Positions 7,289-16,028 of a stretch of 64,000 nt of DNA are shown piece by piece. The translations under genes were made by a program, and so were the position numbers. The notes under the pieces are model-generated. The model was not told the origin of the DNA, did no database searches, and was given only the letters and a program-made list of their open reading frames with translations. The stretch lies in the NCBI RefSeq assembly GCF_024347615.1, contig NZ_AP025509.1:1488001-1552000 (forward strand), in the 5' to 3' direction. The stretch's first letter is position 1; every line of letters starts with the position of its first letter. Source of the stretch: Vibrio splendidus. GTDB lineage: Bacteria; Pseudomonadota; Gammaproteobacteria; Enterobacterales; Vibrionaceae.

Positions 7289-9352
7289 ATGATGAATAAC
7301 AATCGATATTGGTTGTTCCTATGTGCCTGTTTATTAATTGGCTTGGTTCAGGTAACCACCAAAAGTGGCATAAGCCAATGGAAGCTCGAACAAGCCCAAC
7401 GCTATGCAGAACAGCGCTTCCTCGGATACATTGCTGAAGCAAGGCGAACCCTGAAACGCTTCTATTATCTGCCCTACCTAGTGACGAACGATGAAACCAG
7501 TGTTCGTTTCATTGATGGTGAAGCCCGCCTAGAAAAACGCATTAAGAAACAGCTGATTCAATTGGATAAAGCCGCTAATACCAAAGGTTGGTATCTGCTT
7601 TCTGGCGAAGGTGATTTGTTGGTATCGAGTGTTGAAAGAAGCAAACTGAGCAAAAAGAACGCCAGCACGATTGTCTCTAAGATCCACCAGCAAGGCGGTG
7701 CGATTTCGGTAGTGACCAAAAATAAAGGCGTGACACCCGATTACTTTATTGCCGCGCCCGTTTATCGAGCCTCCGATGTGGTCGGTATTGTCGCGGTGCA
7801 AATCGATTTGTCATTGTTAACCGATCAATGGTTTGCTGATGGTGAAGCGGTCCTGTTCCAGAACCCTCGCGATCAGTTTTTTCTGTCGAGTGATAAACGA
7901 CTGAGCGCAGACTGGTTCAACGACACCTTCAACTCACAACCAAGCACAACAAAACGCGAGCTGTACGACCAAACCCATATTCGCGTGTGGCGACTCCAGG
8001 ATAAAGACTACCTTATCCAATCCATAAAGTTAGATGACCTCAATTGGCGTTTAACCTATCTAACACCATTAACCAGCCTCAACCAAACCACTAGCTGGAT
8101 CAGCTGGAGTGTGGCGGTTGGCTGTCTTTTCATTCTGCTGTTGCTGGTTATTCTTTATCAAAGACGTCAGAAAAAGCTCAGTAATCTACGAATCCAAAAG
8201 CTCATCGAAGAGTCAGAAAAACGACTGTCTGGAATGATCAATAAAACCCATGTTGGGTTAATACTGATCGATGAACACGGTCGCATCCACGACATCAACC
8301 TGATGGCGAAGAACTACTTTTCTCTATCTGATTCAATGATCAGCAATATCAAGGCGTGGCAGCTATTTGAAGCAGGTAACCCTAATTCGACTACCTTGCA
8401 GCTTCTTAAGAACTTAGAACAGCACCAGGAACTGGCCGAGATAACCAGCGTCGAAACCATGGCAAGGCGCAGTGATGGCAGTTACTTCCCTGTTTTGTTC
8501 TCTATTAGCTCGTTCCCTTGGCATGCAACGCCTTATTACCTATGTACAGTGATCGACATCAGCAAGCGTAAGAAAGCGGAAATTGCGGTACAAAACGCCA
8601 ATAAAACACTGCAACTTCGGGTAGAAGAGCGAACACAAGATCTCAAAGACGCGCAGCAAGAACTGGTGGAATCAAGTAAACTTGCCGCATTAGGGCGTAT
8701 GTCGAGTGCGATCACTCATGAGCTCAATCAACCGCTTACTGGTCTAAAAACCCTGCTTTCAAGTAATCAATTGCTGATGGAAAGAGGCGAGACCAAGATG
8801 TTGAAAGCGAACATGGACTTAGTCATGAGCCTCATCGACAGAATGGCCAACATGACCAGTCAATTGAAGTCCTTCGCCTTTAAAAGGCTTGAGAAGCCCT
8901 ATCCAGTTTCACTCACCGAGGCACTGCAAGAAACCCTACGAATTCACCAAGCCGAATTAGACAACGTCGATATTCGCGTGCGTGTCGCCTCTAATATTTC
9001 GATGGTGATGGGAGAAGAAGCACGACTTCGCCAAGTGCTTGGCAACCTAATCAGAAACGCCGTAGATGCGACTCAAAATCAAACACCCGCGACCATTGTT
9101 ATCAGCGCACATACCGATCAACAACGTGTGATCATCAAGGTGCAAGATAATGGCTGTGGCGTGTCAGAAGACCAACTCGAAACCATTTTTGAACCCTTCC
9201 ATACCAACAAAAAAATGGGCGAAGGTTTGGGTCTCGGCTTGGCCATCACAGCAAACAATGTACGGGATATGCAAGGTACCTTGATAGCCAAGAACAACCC
9301 AGACCAAGGTATGACATTCACGTTAACACTACAGAGTAATGATAGTGAGTAA
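7289..9352 (+). CDS. Sensor histidine kinase, DctB-like, with PAS domain
   Basis: Membrane sensor kinase of 687 residues. An N-terminal helix (about 7-24), an extracytoplasmic double-Cache-like sensing region (about 25-265) and a second helix (about 270-290) are followed by a PAS domain (about 310-425), a coiled coil, the HisKA box SSAITHELNQPLTG (His near 478) and an HATPase domain with N-box RNAVDA and glycine boxes DNGCGV and GEGLGLGLAI. It is divergently transcribed from the DctD-like regulator across 208 bp, so the two form a pair. Compared with classical DctB it carries an extra PAS domain. The ligand is probably the substrate of the adjacent TRAP system (inference). Confidence 0.92.
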   Translation: MMNNNRYWLFLCACLLIGLVQVTTKSGISQWKLEQAQRYAEQRFLGYIAEARRTLKRFYYLPYLVTNDETSVRFIDGEARLEKRIKKQLIQLDKAANTKGWYLLSGEGDLLVSSVERSKLSKKNASTIVSKIHQQGGAISVVTKNKGVTPDYFIAAPVYRASDVVGIVAVQIDLSLLTDQWFADGEAVLFQNPRDQFFLSSDKRLSADWFNDTFNSQPSTTKRELYDQTHIRVWRLQDKDYLIQSIKLDDLNWRLTYLTPLTSLNQTTSWISWSVAVGCLFILLLLVILYQRRQKKLSNLRIQKLIEESEKRLSGMINKTHVGLILIDEHGRIHDINLMAKNYFSLSDSMISNIKAWQLFEAGNPNSTTLQLLKNLEQHQELAEITSVETMARRSDGSYFPVLFSISSFPWHATPYYLCTVIDISKRKKAEIAVQNANKTLQLRVEERTQDLKDAQQELVESSKLAALGRMSSAITHELNQPLTGLKTLLSSNQLLMERGETKMLKANMDLVMSLIDRMANMTSQLKSFAFKRLEKPYPVSLTEALQETLRIHQAELDNVDIRVRVASNISMVMGEEARLRQVLGNLIRNAVDATQNQTPATIVISAHTDQQRVIIKVQDNGCGVSEDQLETIFEPFHTNKKMGEGLGLGLAITANNVRDMQGTLIAKNNPDQGMTFTLTLQSNDSE

Positions 9353-9402
9353 TCGCTTACATAGAGTTTAGAAAACACACTCTATTGAGAAGCTAAAACT
9401 AA

Positions 9403-9427
9403 AAAACCGCCCACAGAGGGCGGTTTT
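9403..9427. terminator. Bidirectional rho-independent terminator
   Basis: A 10-bp stem (9403-9412 with 9418-9427, core ACCGCCC/GGGCGGT) has a 5-nt loop, A-rich on the left and T-rich on the right. It lies between the convergent kinase and GH20 genes. Confidence 0.9.
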
Positions 9428-9456
9428 GATTCACTTATTGGCGTGTGACTTATTCG

Positions 9457-11922
9457 CTAATCCGTTAACGGCTTACTCCGCCACTGCTTCAACAAGAGCT
9501 CTGTCGGGCGAACAATCGCGATGATCGATTCGTCGTAGATCTTCGCTGAATCAGACAGTATCGCTTGATAGGCGTTTGCATCTGATGCTCGAACTTTTTC
9601 ACCCGCTTGTGCTTTAGCAATCAAGGTTAACGCCAAGTCTGCGACTTCCGCGGTTTTCTCTGCGACAACCACAGTCTCTACCGAAGACACATTACCTGCG
9701 AAGACAGTCTCAGCAGCGAGTGCAGCCGCTTTTGCTTGTTGATAATGCTGAGCGAGTTGCTCAAGCGCTTGTTGATTACCCGTCGCAACTTCGTTGACCA
9801 AATCTTGCATCTCATACACGGCGTAGCTTTCGACTGGTAGTGCATCAACAAAGCGGTTTAAGCGCTCATATTGGCTGTATAAAGTGCCCTTAGGTTCAGT
9901 AGAGTTCCACTTCTCCCAGTTACGCGCGTAGTACTGTGCTGGCTCAGTGTATTTAGCAAGCACGCGTAGGTCGTGGATATCTTGTCCTTTCGCAATACGT
10001 TTTAACAGCATGTCCGCATCCGCATGATGACGTAGGCCAACCGACACTTCAGACCATATATCCATCGCTTTCATACGCTTGTACATGCTGCGCTCGTCAG
10101 TCAATTCAGCATCAGACCAAAAACGCTCTGCAATCGCATAGCTGCGTGGCCATAGATAGTTTTCAACGGTGTGGCTGTCTTTATTTTCTAGCCACATAGT
10201 GATTTCGCCACCTAGGATAAGTTCTTTTTCTTTGTCGGTTAATTCTGCTGGGTAACCGCCATTCGGTTCTGGAATCACACTGCCTTCAACATCGCTGCTC
10301 GCAATCACTTTACCTGTGGTTGGCCAACGCACGTTACCCACCAGTTGGTAACTGCCTTCTGCAAAACCCTTTGGATTTAGGTTTAGGTTGAATTCGGTGT
10401 ACGACATGAAGTTATCGAAGTGGCCGACAAAGGTTTTGCCCGGCACGTAATCAAGGATGAAGATCTCTTCACGAGACTTACCGTTGTAATCACTGAATGC
10501 ACGGAAAGTGCCGTCTTTAGCTTCAATGATAGTCAGTGTTCCCTTACGCGGGCCACCTTTTGAACGAGGCTTCTGCCATTGATAAGTGACAAACTTTTCG
10601 CCACTGTGCAGCTTATCGTCAACTGTGATGCCAGTTGGCATTGGGTCATTGCGATAGTGGTAGCTAGTCGGCTGAGGCTGGTCTAGGTAATAACCCGTAG
10701 AAAGAATACCTGGGTAGCCCTCTTTCGCCGCGCGACCAATGCTGTCGTGCCCTTGCCAGCTTTGAATCACGATTGAAGTCGGTAGGTCTTTATGCCAAAT
10801 CTCATCCCAACCGGTCATCTTCTTACCGCGCTCTTCGAGCATCTTCTCAACTTTTACATTGAGGTAAGACTGCAGACCACGCTCGCCATCGATATTGTTT
10901 TCTTCAATGAACTGTTGGTGCTTTTCACTGTTTTTCCACTGTGCATAATTCGGCTCATCGCCACCAATGTGGAAGTACTCATCAGGGAACAGCTCGGTCA
11001 CTTCATCAAACACATCACCAAGCATCTCATAGACTTCTGGGTTCAGTGGATCCATGAGCGGTTCAAACACACCCCACCCTCTTTCTTGCTCGTAGTTTTG
11101 CCCTTCACCGCCAGACATCAAGCGTGGGTAAGCGTGAGCAACCGCAGAAGAGTGACCCGGAAGAGACACCTCTGGAATCACACGAATACCAAGGTTACGG
11201 GCATATTCAACTAAGTAGCGAACTTGGTCTTTGGTGTAGTAATTACCATCAGCGGTTTCAGACCACAGACGTGGCCATGATTCGGTTTGAATACGAATGC
11301 CTTGGTCGTCCCAGAAGTGCCAATGGAACACATTCATCTTCGCCGACGCCATCGCATCTAACTGACGAATCAGCACATCGAATTCAATGAAGTGACGTGA
11401 AGTATCGTAAGAAACACCACGCCAGCGGAAGCGAGGCTCATCGACAATGGTTACGGCAGCGATATGGTAGCCAGTCGCCGTGGTTTCAACGAGCTGTAAA
11501 AGGGTTTCGATGCCGTGAATAGTGCCGTATGGGCTTGGAGAACTCAGCGTGATTTGTTCACCCTGAGTGGTAATTTTGTAGGACTCTACAGAGTCGATGT
11601 TCTGTACTTCAGACTTTGGCGCCGCGTCGATATCAATGATCAGGTTCGCTTGGTCTGCACTATCCACCTGCCAATTTAGAATCGGTACACCCGTCTGACG
11701 CTCAAGGCGATCAATAAAACGTTTCGCCGTGTACTCAACGCGATCAGAATTAAAGCCTTTGATGTAAACCTTGAAGTTACCGTCGACCTTCACTTGCCCA
11801 GCTTGCAGCTCGACCGTTTGTGGGTACGGCATTAAATTTAGATCGGTATTTGGAGCCATTGCTAACGCCATTGGGGACACTACTGAACCTGAAATCAATA
11901 GGGATAATATAGTTTTTTTCAT
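9457..11922 (-). CDS. GH20 beta-N-acetylhexosaminidase, exported
   Basis: Glycoside hydrolase family 20 enzyme of 821 residues that removes terminal N-acetylhexosamine from chito-oligosaccharides by substrate-assisted catalysis. A signal peptide (MKKTILSLLISGSVVSPMALA) points to the periplasm. An N-terminal GH20b domain (about 28-160) precedes the barrel, which starts at FRWRGVSYDTSRHF and carries the catalytic pair in HIGGDEP (Asp-Glu near 318). The barrel is interrupted by about 130 residues (about 425-560) before resuming at LGGEITMWLEN. It is the last gene of the minus-strand cluster with the aldolase, kinase and symporter. In the oxidative chitin pathway such an enzyme would free N-acetylglucosaminic acid from oxidised oligomers. 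The ATG has AGGAAAA upstream. Confidence 0.93.
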   Translation of the reverse strand: MKKTILSLLISGSVVSPMALAMAPNTDLNLMPYPQTVELQAGQVKVDGNFKVYIKGFNSDRVEYTAKRFIDRLERQTGVPILNWQVDSADQANLIIDIDAAPKSEVQNIDSVESYKITTQGEQITLSSPSPYGTIHGIETLLQLVETTATGYHIAAVTIVDEPRFRWRGVSYDTSRHFIEFDVLIRQLDAMASAKMNVFHWHFWDDQGIRIQTESWPRLWSETADGNYYTKDQVRYLVEYARNLGIRVIPEVSLPGHSSAVAHAYPRLMSGGEGQNYEQERGWGVFEPLMDPLNPEVYEMLGDVFDEVTELFPDEYFHIGGDEPNYAQWKNSEKHQQFIEENNIDGERGLQSYLNVKVEKMLEERGKKMTGWDEIWHKDLPTSIVIQSWQGHDSIGRAAKEGYPGILSTGYYLDQPQPTSYHYRNDPMPTGITVDDKLHSGEKFVTYQWQKPRSKGGPRKGTLTIIEAKDGTFRAFSDYNGKSREEIFILDYVPGKTFVGHFDNFMSYTEFNLNLNPKGFAEGSYQLVGNVRWPTTGKVIASSDVEGSVIPEPNGGYPAELTDKEKELILGGEITMWLENKDSHTVENYLWPRSYAIAERFWSDAELTDERSMYKRMKAMDIWSEVSVGLRHHADADMLLKRIAKGQDIHDLRVLAKYTEPAQYYARNWEKWNSTEPKGTLYSQYERLNRFVDALPVESYAVYEMQDLVNEVATGNQQALEQLAQHYQQAKAAALAAETVFAGNVSSVETVVVAEKTAEVADLALTLIAKAQAGEKVRASDANAYQAILSDSAKIYDESIIAIVRPTELLLKQWRSKPLTD

Positions 11923-11946
11923 TATTAGTTTTCCTATATAACGGGC

Positions 11947-11986
11947 GTTCTGTTTTGTTTATCGGAGGCAATTCACAAAACAGAAC
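11947..11986. repeat. 11-bp inverted repeat between aldolase and GH20 genes
   Basis: GTTCTGTTTTG at 11947-11957 is repeated inverted at 11976-11986 with an 18-nt loop. The message would form a hairpin about 25 nt before the GH20 start. No T-run follows, so it is more likely a stability or processing element, or an operator, than a terminator. Confidence 0.5.
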
Positions 11987-12030
11987 CATCAACCACTGCT
12001 GTTGTTTATCTTTATTCCAAACGCTTCTCG

Positions 12031-12660
12031 TTAGTTCACAAGAGCGACCGCTTCTCGAACTAACTCCGCGATCTCGTCCCACTGTTCGTTCTCGATCATC
12101 TTTGGAGAAACCATCCAAGTACCACCACAGCACACCACGCGATCCACTGCTAAGTAGTCATTGACGTTGTGTTTACCGATACCGCCTGTTGGCATTAAAG
12201 ACACATCAACGTATGGCGCTAGCAGAGACTTCACCATGTTGATGCCACCAGACGCTTCTGCAGGGAAGAACTTCAAGAAGTTAAGGCCAAGCTCTAGCGC
12301 TTGCTCTACTTGGCTTGGGTTGTTTACGCCCGGAACGATCGGCATGCCGATTTCTTGGCAACGTTTTACGGTGTTTGGATTCAGGCCCGGAGCTACGATG
12401 AATTCGCTGCCCGACTCTTTCGCAAGGTCGATCTGCGCTGGCGTTAATACTGTGCCAGCACCGATACACATCTCTGGGTACGCATCGCGCATCGCACGAA
12501 TCGCGTCTGCTGCCGCTTCAGTACGGAATGTTACTTCAGCAACTGGCAGGCCGTTTTCTACCAACACTTTTGCCAGTGGAATCGCGTGTTCAACCTTGTT
12601 GATTTGGATAACAGGGATAACTTTGAATTGCTTAAGTTTGTTGATCATTTCTTGAGACAT
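12031..12660 (-). CDS. eda: KDPG/KHG aldolase
   Basis: Class I aldolase of 209 residues that splits 2-keto-3-deoxy-6-phosphogluconate into pyruvate and glyceraldehyde 3-phosphate in the cytoplasm. Family landmarks are VAEVTFRTEAA (catalytic Glu near 43), GAGTVLTPAQ, and the Schiff-base lysine in FLKFFPAEASGG (about 131). The C-terminus has the phosphate-binding TGGIGKHNVNDY. It is 18 nt downstream of the KDG kinase gene, so the two form a kinase-aldolase pair that finishes breakdown of 2-keto-3-deoxygluconate. A second eda probably exists elsewhere for the Entner-Doudoroff route; this copy belongs to the local cluster. Confidence 0.93.
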   Translation of the reverse strand: MSQEMINKLKQFKVIPVIQINKVEHAIPLAKVLVENGLPVAEVTFRTEAAADAIRAMRDAYPEMCIGAGTVLTPAQIDLAKESGSEFIVAPGLNPNTVKRCQEIGMPIVPGVNNPSQVEQALELGLNFLKFFPAEASGGINMVKSLLAPYVDVSLMPTGGIGKHNVNDYLAVDRVVCCGGTWMVSPKMIENEQWDEIAELVREAVALVN

Positions 12661-12678
12661 AATAATTCCGCTTTTATT

Positions 12679-13647
12679 TTATTTTTTAATCAGTTGACTC
12701 ATAGCGCTCACGGGGATGATTGCGCCAGAGTATTGAATAACGATGGAGGCCAGTTGGTGGCCAAGTTCGGCTGCGTCGGTGCCGATCTCACCTGTAAGGC
12801 GCGCGGCTAAATAACCCGCAGCGAATGAGTCGCCCGCAGCGCAGGTATCAACCACGTTAGAAACACGAGTCGCTGAGACATAATTCTCAACAATGTTGCC
12901 CTGTTCAACTTGAACAATCTTGCATGGCTCGCAGCCACGTTTGATAACGATCTCTTGGCAACCCAAACGAAGGCAGCGTTGTTGAACACTCTCGGAGTTC
13001 CCCCATACAAGCAGGTCGTCGTCTTCGGTAATCAAGGCGATGTCTACCAATGGCAGTAACTTGGCGTACCAATGTCGAGCTTGCTCAGTGCTCCAAAGTT
13101 GCGGGCGATAGTTGTTATCAAAAATCACCTTACCGCCTTGGTTTGAGAACACGCTCATGGCTTTGAATAAACGCTCGCGAGAGGCATCATCCAAGATCGC
13201 GATACTGATACCGCTAATGTAAACCGCGTCGACTTGCTTCTCTGTCAGAGCGATTTCAAGCTTATTCAGGTCATCAGCTTGCTTGTTTAAGTTATCGATT
13301 TGAAAGTAAGATTTTACTGCCGCATCGTTGCGCCAATAGTGAAAATGTCGCTCGCCTGTCTCGTCGGTTTCGACCATGTACAAACCGGGTAGCTTGTTTG
13401 GGATTCGTTCGACGAAATTGGTTTGAATACCTTCTAACTGCCAGCTATCAATCATATTTTGAGACAGTTCATCGCTACCAAGGCCCGTCGCATAGTGCAC
13501 AGAGAGGTTTTGATGCTGGGTTAAGCGTGAAAGGTAAAGTGCGGTATTGAGCGTGTCACCGCCGAATTTTTTGGTTAATGGAGAGCCGCTGATTTCGACC
13601 ATGCACTCGCCAAAGAACGCAATATTGAAGTTAGAAGATGCAGGCAT
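12679..13647 (-). CDS. kdgK: 2-keto-3-deoxygluconate kinase (PfkB family)
   Basis: Ribokinase/PfkB-fold kinase of 322 residues that phosphorylates 2-keto-3-deoxygluconate at C6, giving the substrate of the following aldolase. The N-terminal FGECMVEISG and the C-terminal PfkB signature with the catalytic base in DTCAAGDSFAAGYLA (Asp near 269) are present. The pairing with eda in an 18-nt junction supports KDG as substrate. In this cluster KDG would come from deamination of 2-amino-2-deoxygluconate (glucosaminic acid) rather than from uronates. The gap of 130 nt to the symporter gene upstream contains a weak hairpin and a short direct repeat. Confidence 0.92.
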   Translation of the reverse strand: MPASSNFNIAFFGECMVEISGSPLTKKFGGDTLNTALYLSRLTQHQNLSVHYATGLGSDELSQNMIDSWQLEGIQTNFVERIPNKLPGLYMVETDETGERHFHYWRNDAAVKSYFQIDNLNKQADDLNKLEIALTEKQVDAVYISGISIAILDDASRERLFKAMSVFSNQGGKVIFDNNYRPQLWSTEQARHWYAKLLPLVDIALITEDDDLLVWGNSESVQQRCLRLGCQEIVIKRGCEPCKIVQVEQGNIVENYVSATRVSNVVDTCAAGDSFAAGYLAARLTGEIGTDAAELGHQLASIVIQYSGAIIPVSAMSQLIKK

Positions 13648-13777
13648 AGCCGATCCTAAAATAGAGAGATAAATGGGGAAGAAGGCCCTACCGAGAAGCA
13701 GAGCCTGAGCTAGCTAAATCACTCCACAACTTGTTGTACTGAATTTGTTGTACTAACTAGCTGTGGAGCGTTTTAGA

Positions 13778-15292
13778 TTAGCTTGTTTGATTAGCAGGAC
13801 GTTGAGAAGACGCTTCTTCTTCAAGCACACCAGAGTCTGACAATTCCATTTCCATCAGAGCGCGCTCGTCATCAAGAATTGCTTTTGCCATTTCAGGTGT
13901 CACTTGGTTAGCCGGAGTACATAGGCTTACCAGCACACCAGCCGTTAGAGCCACTAGACAAGAAGGAATCACAGGGTTACCCCAGAAAGCAGTGTAGTCT
14001 GCGTTTAGCATTACAACAAATGAAGCCACAGATGCACCCGCTAGCGTAGCAAGCGCACCCTGCCAGTTGTAACGTTTCCAGAATCGACCCAACATACCGC
14101 ACACAAACATGCCCGACATTACGGTTGAAATCATTTTCGTGATGTAGCCAATGATGTCGTTTGACGTTAGTGCGAACAACAGTGCAAAACCAATCACCAC
14201 AATCAGTGCCAAGCGAGAATAGTTCACCATTGACTCTTTGTTTGGTACGCGGCCAGTGAACATCACGTAAACATCACGAAGTAGGATAGAAACACCGGCT
14301 ATCGCATCTGAACTTGCGCTCGACATCGTTGCAGAAAGACCCGCGATAAGAACAATCATGCCAACGCCAACCGGAAGAACCGTTGCAGCAACATAAGGGA
14401 ACGAGTAGTTCGCATTATCCAATGTTGGGTCAATGGCATGTGCTGCCATACCAATGATTGCAGGGATGATGGAGAAGAAAAGGTACAACACACCCGATGC
14501 AACAAATGAGCGACGAACGGTTGATACGTCTTTACCCGAGTAGATACGTTGACGGAATGAAGGCGTCGCAAGAACACCCACACCGATAACTACAGCCAGA
14601 GACACAGCAGGCAGAAGGCCCAGTTTATCGATTGCTAAAAAGCTTGTAGCAGCAGGGTCCATCGCAGCGTAAAGGTTATCCATGCCGCCGATGTAATCGA
14701 CTGACATTACTGCCATCAAGATGAAGCCAGCAAAAAGAATGATCGCTTGAATGGTATCGGTCCACACAACCGCGGTGTAACCACCGATCACCACGTAAAT
14801 AGTGAATGCTGCAGCAATAATGATTTTCGCTAGGTTGAGATCGATGTCTGCAATCCATGCTAAGTACATGCCGCCACCTAGAATGTGGGCGCCTAACCAA
14901 CCAATTGAAGCGACAAAGATCAGTACACCTACAACGTTTTTCACGATGCGGTTAGCGCCAACATAGTAAGCCAGCTCTTCACTCATGGTCATGAAGTTCA
15001 ATTTACGAACCGGAGCAAACCAAAGTGCAAGTAATAGGATGCCTATCGCACCACCAATGCCGTACAGAGCACCTGCCCAGCCATTTGCGTAGCCGAAGCC
15101 AACCGCCCCCATACTTGAACCCGTACCGACCATCGTCGCTACTGTTGTGCCAAGTACTAAGAACATAGGTAGGCCACGGCCACCTAATAAGAAATCTTCG
15201 CCAGATTTTTGATTACGCGAGACAAACCAGCCTAACCAAATTAAAAATAATACGTACACGCCGAAGCCTGTAAGAAAAAGTGTGCTGTTCAT
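13778..15292 (-). CDS. Sodium:solute symporter (SSS family)
   Basis: Inner-membrane Na+-coupled symporter of 504 residues with about 13 hydrophobic helices. The sequence opens with FLTGFGVYVLFLIWLGWFVS and has the family-typical GEDFLLGGRGLP loop, GTGSSMGAVGFGYANG, and the helix region SATMSSASSDAIAG, which corresponds to the conserved SSS signature. The C-terminal tail of about 45 residues is hydrophilic and acidic. By context it should import the acid sugar processed by the neighbouring enzymes, i.e. N-acetylglucosaminic acid or a related acylated amino sugar (inference). Its 204-nt leader contains a 10-bp inverted repeat at 15421-15468. Confidence 0.92.
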   Translation of the reverse strand: MNSTLFLTGFGVYVLFLIWLGWFVSRNQKSGEDFLLGGRGLPMFLVLGTTVATMVGTGSSMGAVGFGYANGWAGALYGIGGAIGILLLALWFAPVRKLNFMTMSEELAYYVGANRIVKNVVGVLIFVASIGWLGAHILGGGMYLAWIADIDLNLAKIIIAAAFTIYVVIGGYTAVVWTDTIQAIILFAGFILMAVMSVDYIGGMDNLYAAMDPAATSFLAIDKLGLLPAVSLAVVIGVGVLATPSFRQRIYSGKDVSTVRRSFVASGVLYLFFSIIPAIIGMAAHAIDPTLDNANYSFPYVAATVLPVGVGMIVLIAGLSATMSSASSDAIAGVSILLRDVYVMFTGRVPNKESMVNYSRLALIVVIGFALLFALTSNDIIGYITKMISTVMSGMFVCGMLGRFWKRYNWQGALATLAGASVASFVVMLNADYTAFWGNPVIPSCLVALTAGVLVSLCTPANQVTPEMAKAILDDERALMEMELSDSGVLEEEASSQRPANQTS

Positions 15293-15420
15293 TTGACACC
15301 TCTCAGTGAAATATTGAGTTCATTCCTGAACTTTATTTATGATTCATTCATTTTATATTTCATATAATTACTTTATTGATTTTATCTTTTTAATTAAAGT
15401 AATTTTTATAAATGTAGGGT

Positions 15421-15468
15421 GAGAGTATTAAAGGATAATAACAGGGATGACTAACCCCTAATACTCTC
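15421..15468. repeat. 10-bp inverted repeat upstream of the symporter
   Basis: GAGAGTATTA at 15421-15430 pairs with TAATACTCTC at 15459-15468, and the loop holds a further short GGGG/CCCT pairing. It lies between ridA-like and symporter genes and could be an attenuating hairpin or an operator. There is no clear T-run. Confidence 0.5.
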
Positions 15469-15496
15469 TAAGTAGGTAATTGTGATTAGGTTATTA

Positions 15497-15889
15497 CTAT
15501 CCGCGATCGGCGCGGTAGCAAGTCACATCTACTTCAACCTTCACGTCTACAACTAAGTCGCAGACCATGCAGATTCGAGCCGGTGGGTTAGCACCGAAGA
15601 ACTCTTTGAATACCTTATTAAAAGATTGGAAGTAACGAGAATCCGTTAGCACAACCTTTACGTGCATTACGTCTTCTAGGCCGTAGCCCGCTTCAGTCAT
15701 GATATCGACACAGTTTTGGATCGCTAGGCGAGACTGGTCAACAATGCCACCCTCAACCACTTCACCATCTGTCATCGGTGTCTGGCCAGAAACGTATAGG
15801 AAACCACCTGCTTCAGTTGCACGTGCAAATGGTAAATGTTGTCCGCCTGTACCTGTACCGCCTTCAACACCGTAACGTTTAATAGTCAT
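15497..15889 (-). CDS. RidA family reactive-imine deaminase
   Basis: Small YjgF/YER057c/UK114 protein of 130 residues that hydrolyses enamine/imine intermediates set free by PLP-dependent dehydratases. The core FLYVSGQTP, the helix with QNCVDIMTEAG, and the active-site arginine in PPARICMV (about 104) are visible. It sits between the deacylase and the symporter. This fits a pathway in which a PLP enzyme (17639-18913) deaminates an amino acid and releases an imine that RidA clears. The upstream gap carries an 18-bp tandem repeat. Confidence 0.9.
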   Translation of the reverse strand: MTIKRYGVEGGTGTGGQHLPFARATEAGGFLYVSGQTPMTDGEVVEGGIVDQSRLAIQNCVDIMTEAGYGLEDVMHVKVVLTDSRYFQSFNKVFKEFFGANPPARICMVCDLVVDVKVEVDVTCYRADRG

Positions 15890-15905
15890 TTTTTAACTCC
15901 ACTTA

Positions 15906-15957
15906 TTTATAGATAATATTGGGTTTATAGATAACATTGGCTTTATAGATAAAACAG
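15906..15957. repeat. 18-bp tandem repeat, about 2.8 copies
   Basis: The unit TTTATAGATAAYATTGGS is repeated at 15906-15923, 15924-15941 and, cut short, from 15942. It lies directly upstream of the ridA-like gene. It may be simple slippage or an array of binding sites. Confidence 0.75.
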
Positions 15958-16028
15958 TTTCTATTCCAATATATTTAAATTAATTCGCCGTCTTTATAAT
16001 TACCTGAATTTAATAAAAAATTTAAACT

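Noticed and set aside
13722..13765. Inverted repeat CTCCACA/TGTGGAG after the symporter gene as a terminator
   Set aside because: The loop is long and there is no T-run, so it is not a convincing terminator.
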